From Hymenobacter sp. GOD-10R (GTDB lineage Bacteria; Bacteroidota; Bacteroidia; Cytophagales; Hymenobacteraceae): a stretch of DNA of 64,000 nt. The notes under the pieces are model-generated. The model made no database searches. It had not been told where the DNA came from and saw only the letters and a program-made list of their open reading frames with translations. Both the position numbers and the translations under genes were made by a program. The stretch lies in contig NZ_CP141184.1 of assembly GCF_035609205.1 (NCBI RefSeq), positions 6,569,501 through 6,633,500 of the forward strand, read 5' to 3'. Positions 63,575 to 64,000 of the stretch are shown here, piece after piece. How positions within the stretch are numbered: position 1 is the stretch's first letter; each line of letters starts with the position of its first letter.

Positions 63575-64000
63575 ATGAACTACTCCCTGATTTCGAAGGC
63601 ATTATTGGGTCTGGTGGTAGGCTGCTGCGTTAGCCAACTCAGTAGGGCCCAGCGCATGCCCGTTGAGCCGCTTACGCCGGTGCAGCCGCACTTGCAGCTC
63701 CCTCAACCTCGCCCTAGCCTGGAGCATTCCGACTGGCAATCGGGTGTGCAGCTTCCTGCTAGTGCTACGATGCAGGCGGCTTTTCCTTCCTCTGGCGTAA
63801 CGCAGGCAGCTACTTCACGGCCTCAGCCGCTTTATCTCTTAGAGGGTGAGCTAATCATTGCGCCAGATTTCTCAGGCATTCAGCCCAATGACATTGAAAA
63901 GCTGATGGTGTACAGGGATAAGAATGCCCCGCGACAGTGGCGTGACTTGGCCACAAATGGCATTATCGATATCACGCTCAAGCAAAAAAGGAAACTAAAG
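63575..64000 (+). CDS. Secreted protein with TonB-plug-like segment (partial)
   Basis: From the ATG at 63575 an open frame of 142 codons runs off the right edge. The signal peptide is LISKALLGLVVGCCVSQLSR. A Pro/Gln-rich linker follows, then PLYLLEGELIIAPDFSGIQP and NDIEKLMVYRDKNAPRQWRD, NGIIDITLKQKRK. The order (displayed partner, P-x-DIE-x-hydrophobic-V, then NGIIxIxLK) mimics the plug strand of SusC/TonB receptors, as in small stand-alone Bacteroidota proteins of this type. Function unknown. The end is not in the window. Confidence 0.7.
   Translation, partial: MNYSLISKALLGLVVGCCVSQLSRAQRMPVEPLTPVQPHLQLPQPRPSLEHSDWQSGVQLPASATMQAAFPSSGVTQAATSRPQPLYLLEGELIIAPDFSGIQPNDIEKLMVYRDKNAPRQWRDLATNGIIDITLKQKRKLK

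Overview
The window looks like chromosome of a Hymenobacter-like member of the Bacteroidota (Cytophagales). The evidence is a roughly 60% GC base composition, two SusC/SusD pairs, a hybrid two-component system fused to an AraC domain, a trace of a type IX secretion C-terminal sorting domain, beta-propeller sensor kinases, and starts without clear Shine-Dalgarno sites. No rRNA, tRNA, transposase, integrase or CRISPR array was seen. The genus is an inference from gene style.

Region 1 (1-7 kb) is a vitamin B12 block. A cobalamin riboswitch on the minus strand precedes a BtuF-like binding protein. Beside it lie a small AAA_28-type P-loop protein, cobB/cbiA on the plus strand, and a tight minus-strand operon cobQ-cobD-cbiB. 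Together these cover corrinoid capture, a,c-diamidation, the remaining amidations, and making and attaching the aminopropanol arm.

Region 2 (7-18.5 kb) is mixed housekeeping and signalling: an S41 peptidase, a charged small protein, an AIM24-family protein, a TPR histidine kinase, an ABM-like protein, and the remnant of a secreted T9SS cargo gene. It ends with a NarL/LuxR response regulator facing a beta-propeller histidine kinase that is cut by one in-frame TAA. A 28-bp inverted repeat built on CCCCTAAACAGG lies upstream of the regulator.

Region 3 (18.7-24.6 kb) is a LacI-controlled module: lacI, a GH92 alpha-mannosidase and an FucP-like sugar permease on the minus strand, with a divergent myo-inositol oxygenase. 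A 20-bp palindrome of LacI-operator type lies between the divergent starts.

Region 4 (24.9-63.5 kb) is a large polysaccharide utilisation locus. On the minus strand are the HTCS regulator, a GH105, a DUF2264 protein and a GH43. On the plus strand are SusC-SusD, SusC-SusD, GH43 (exo-galactanase-like), GH35, DUF2264, a double GH43, GH31, GH43, GH105, three related thioredoxin-type proteins (the last without its thioredoxin domain) and GH2. The enzyme set fits side-chain and backbone trimming of arabinogalactan or rhamnogalacturonan-type plant polymers. No polysaccharide lyase or endo-acting enzyme was recognised here, so the substrate call is an inference. A small secreted plug-like protein is cut by the right edge.

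The intergenic spaces carry several unrelated inverted-repeat elements. The whole window is strongly enriched in the palindrome ACCTAGGT, both inside and outside genes.
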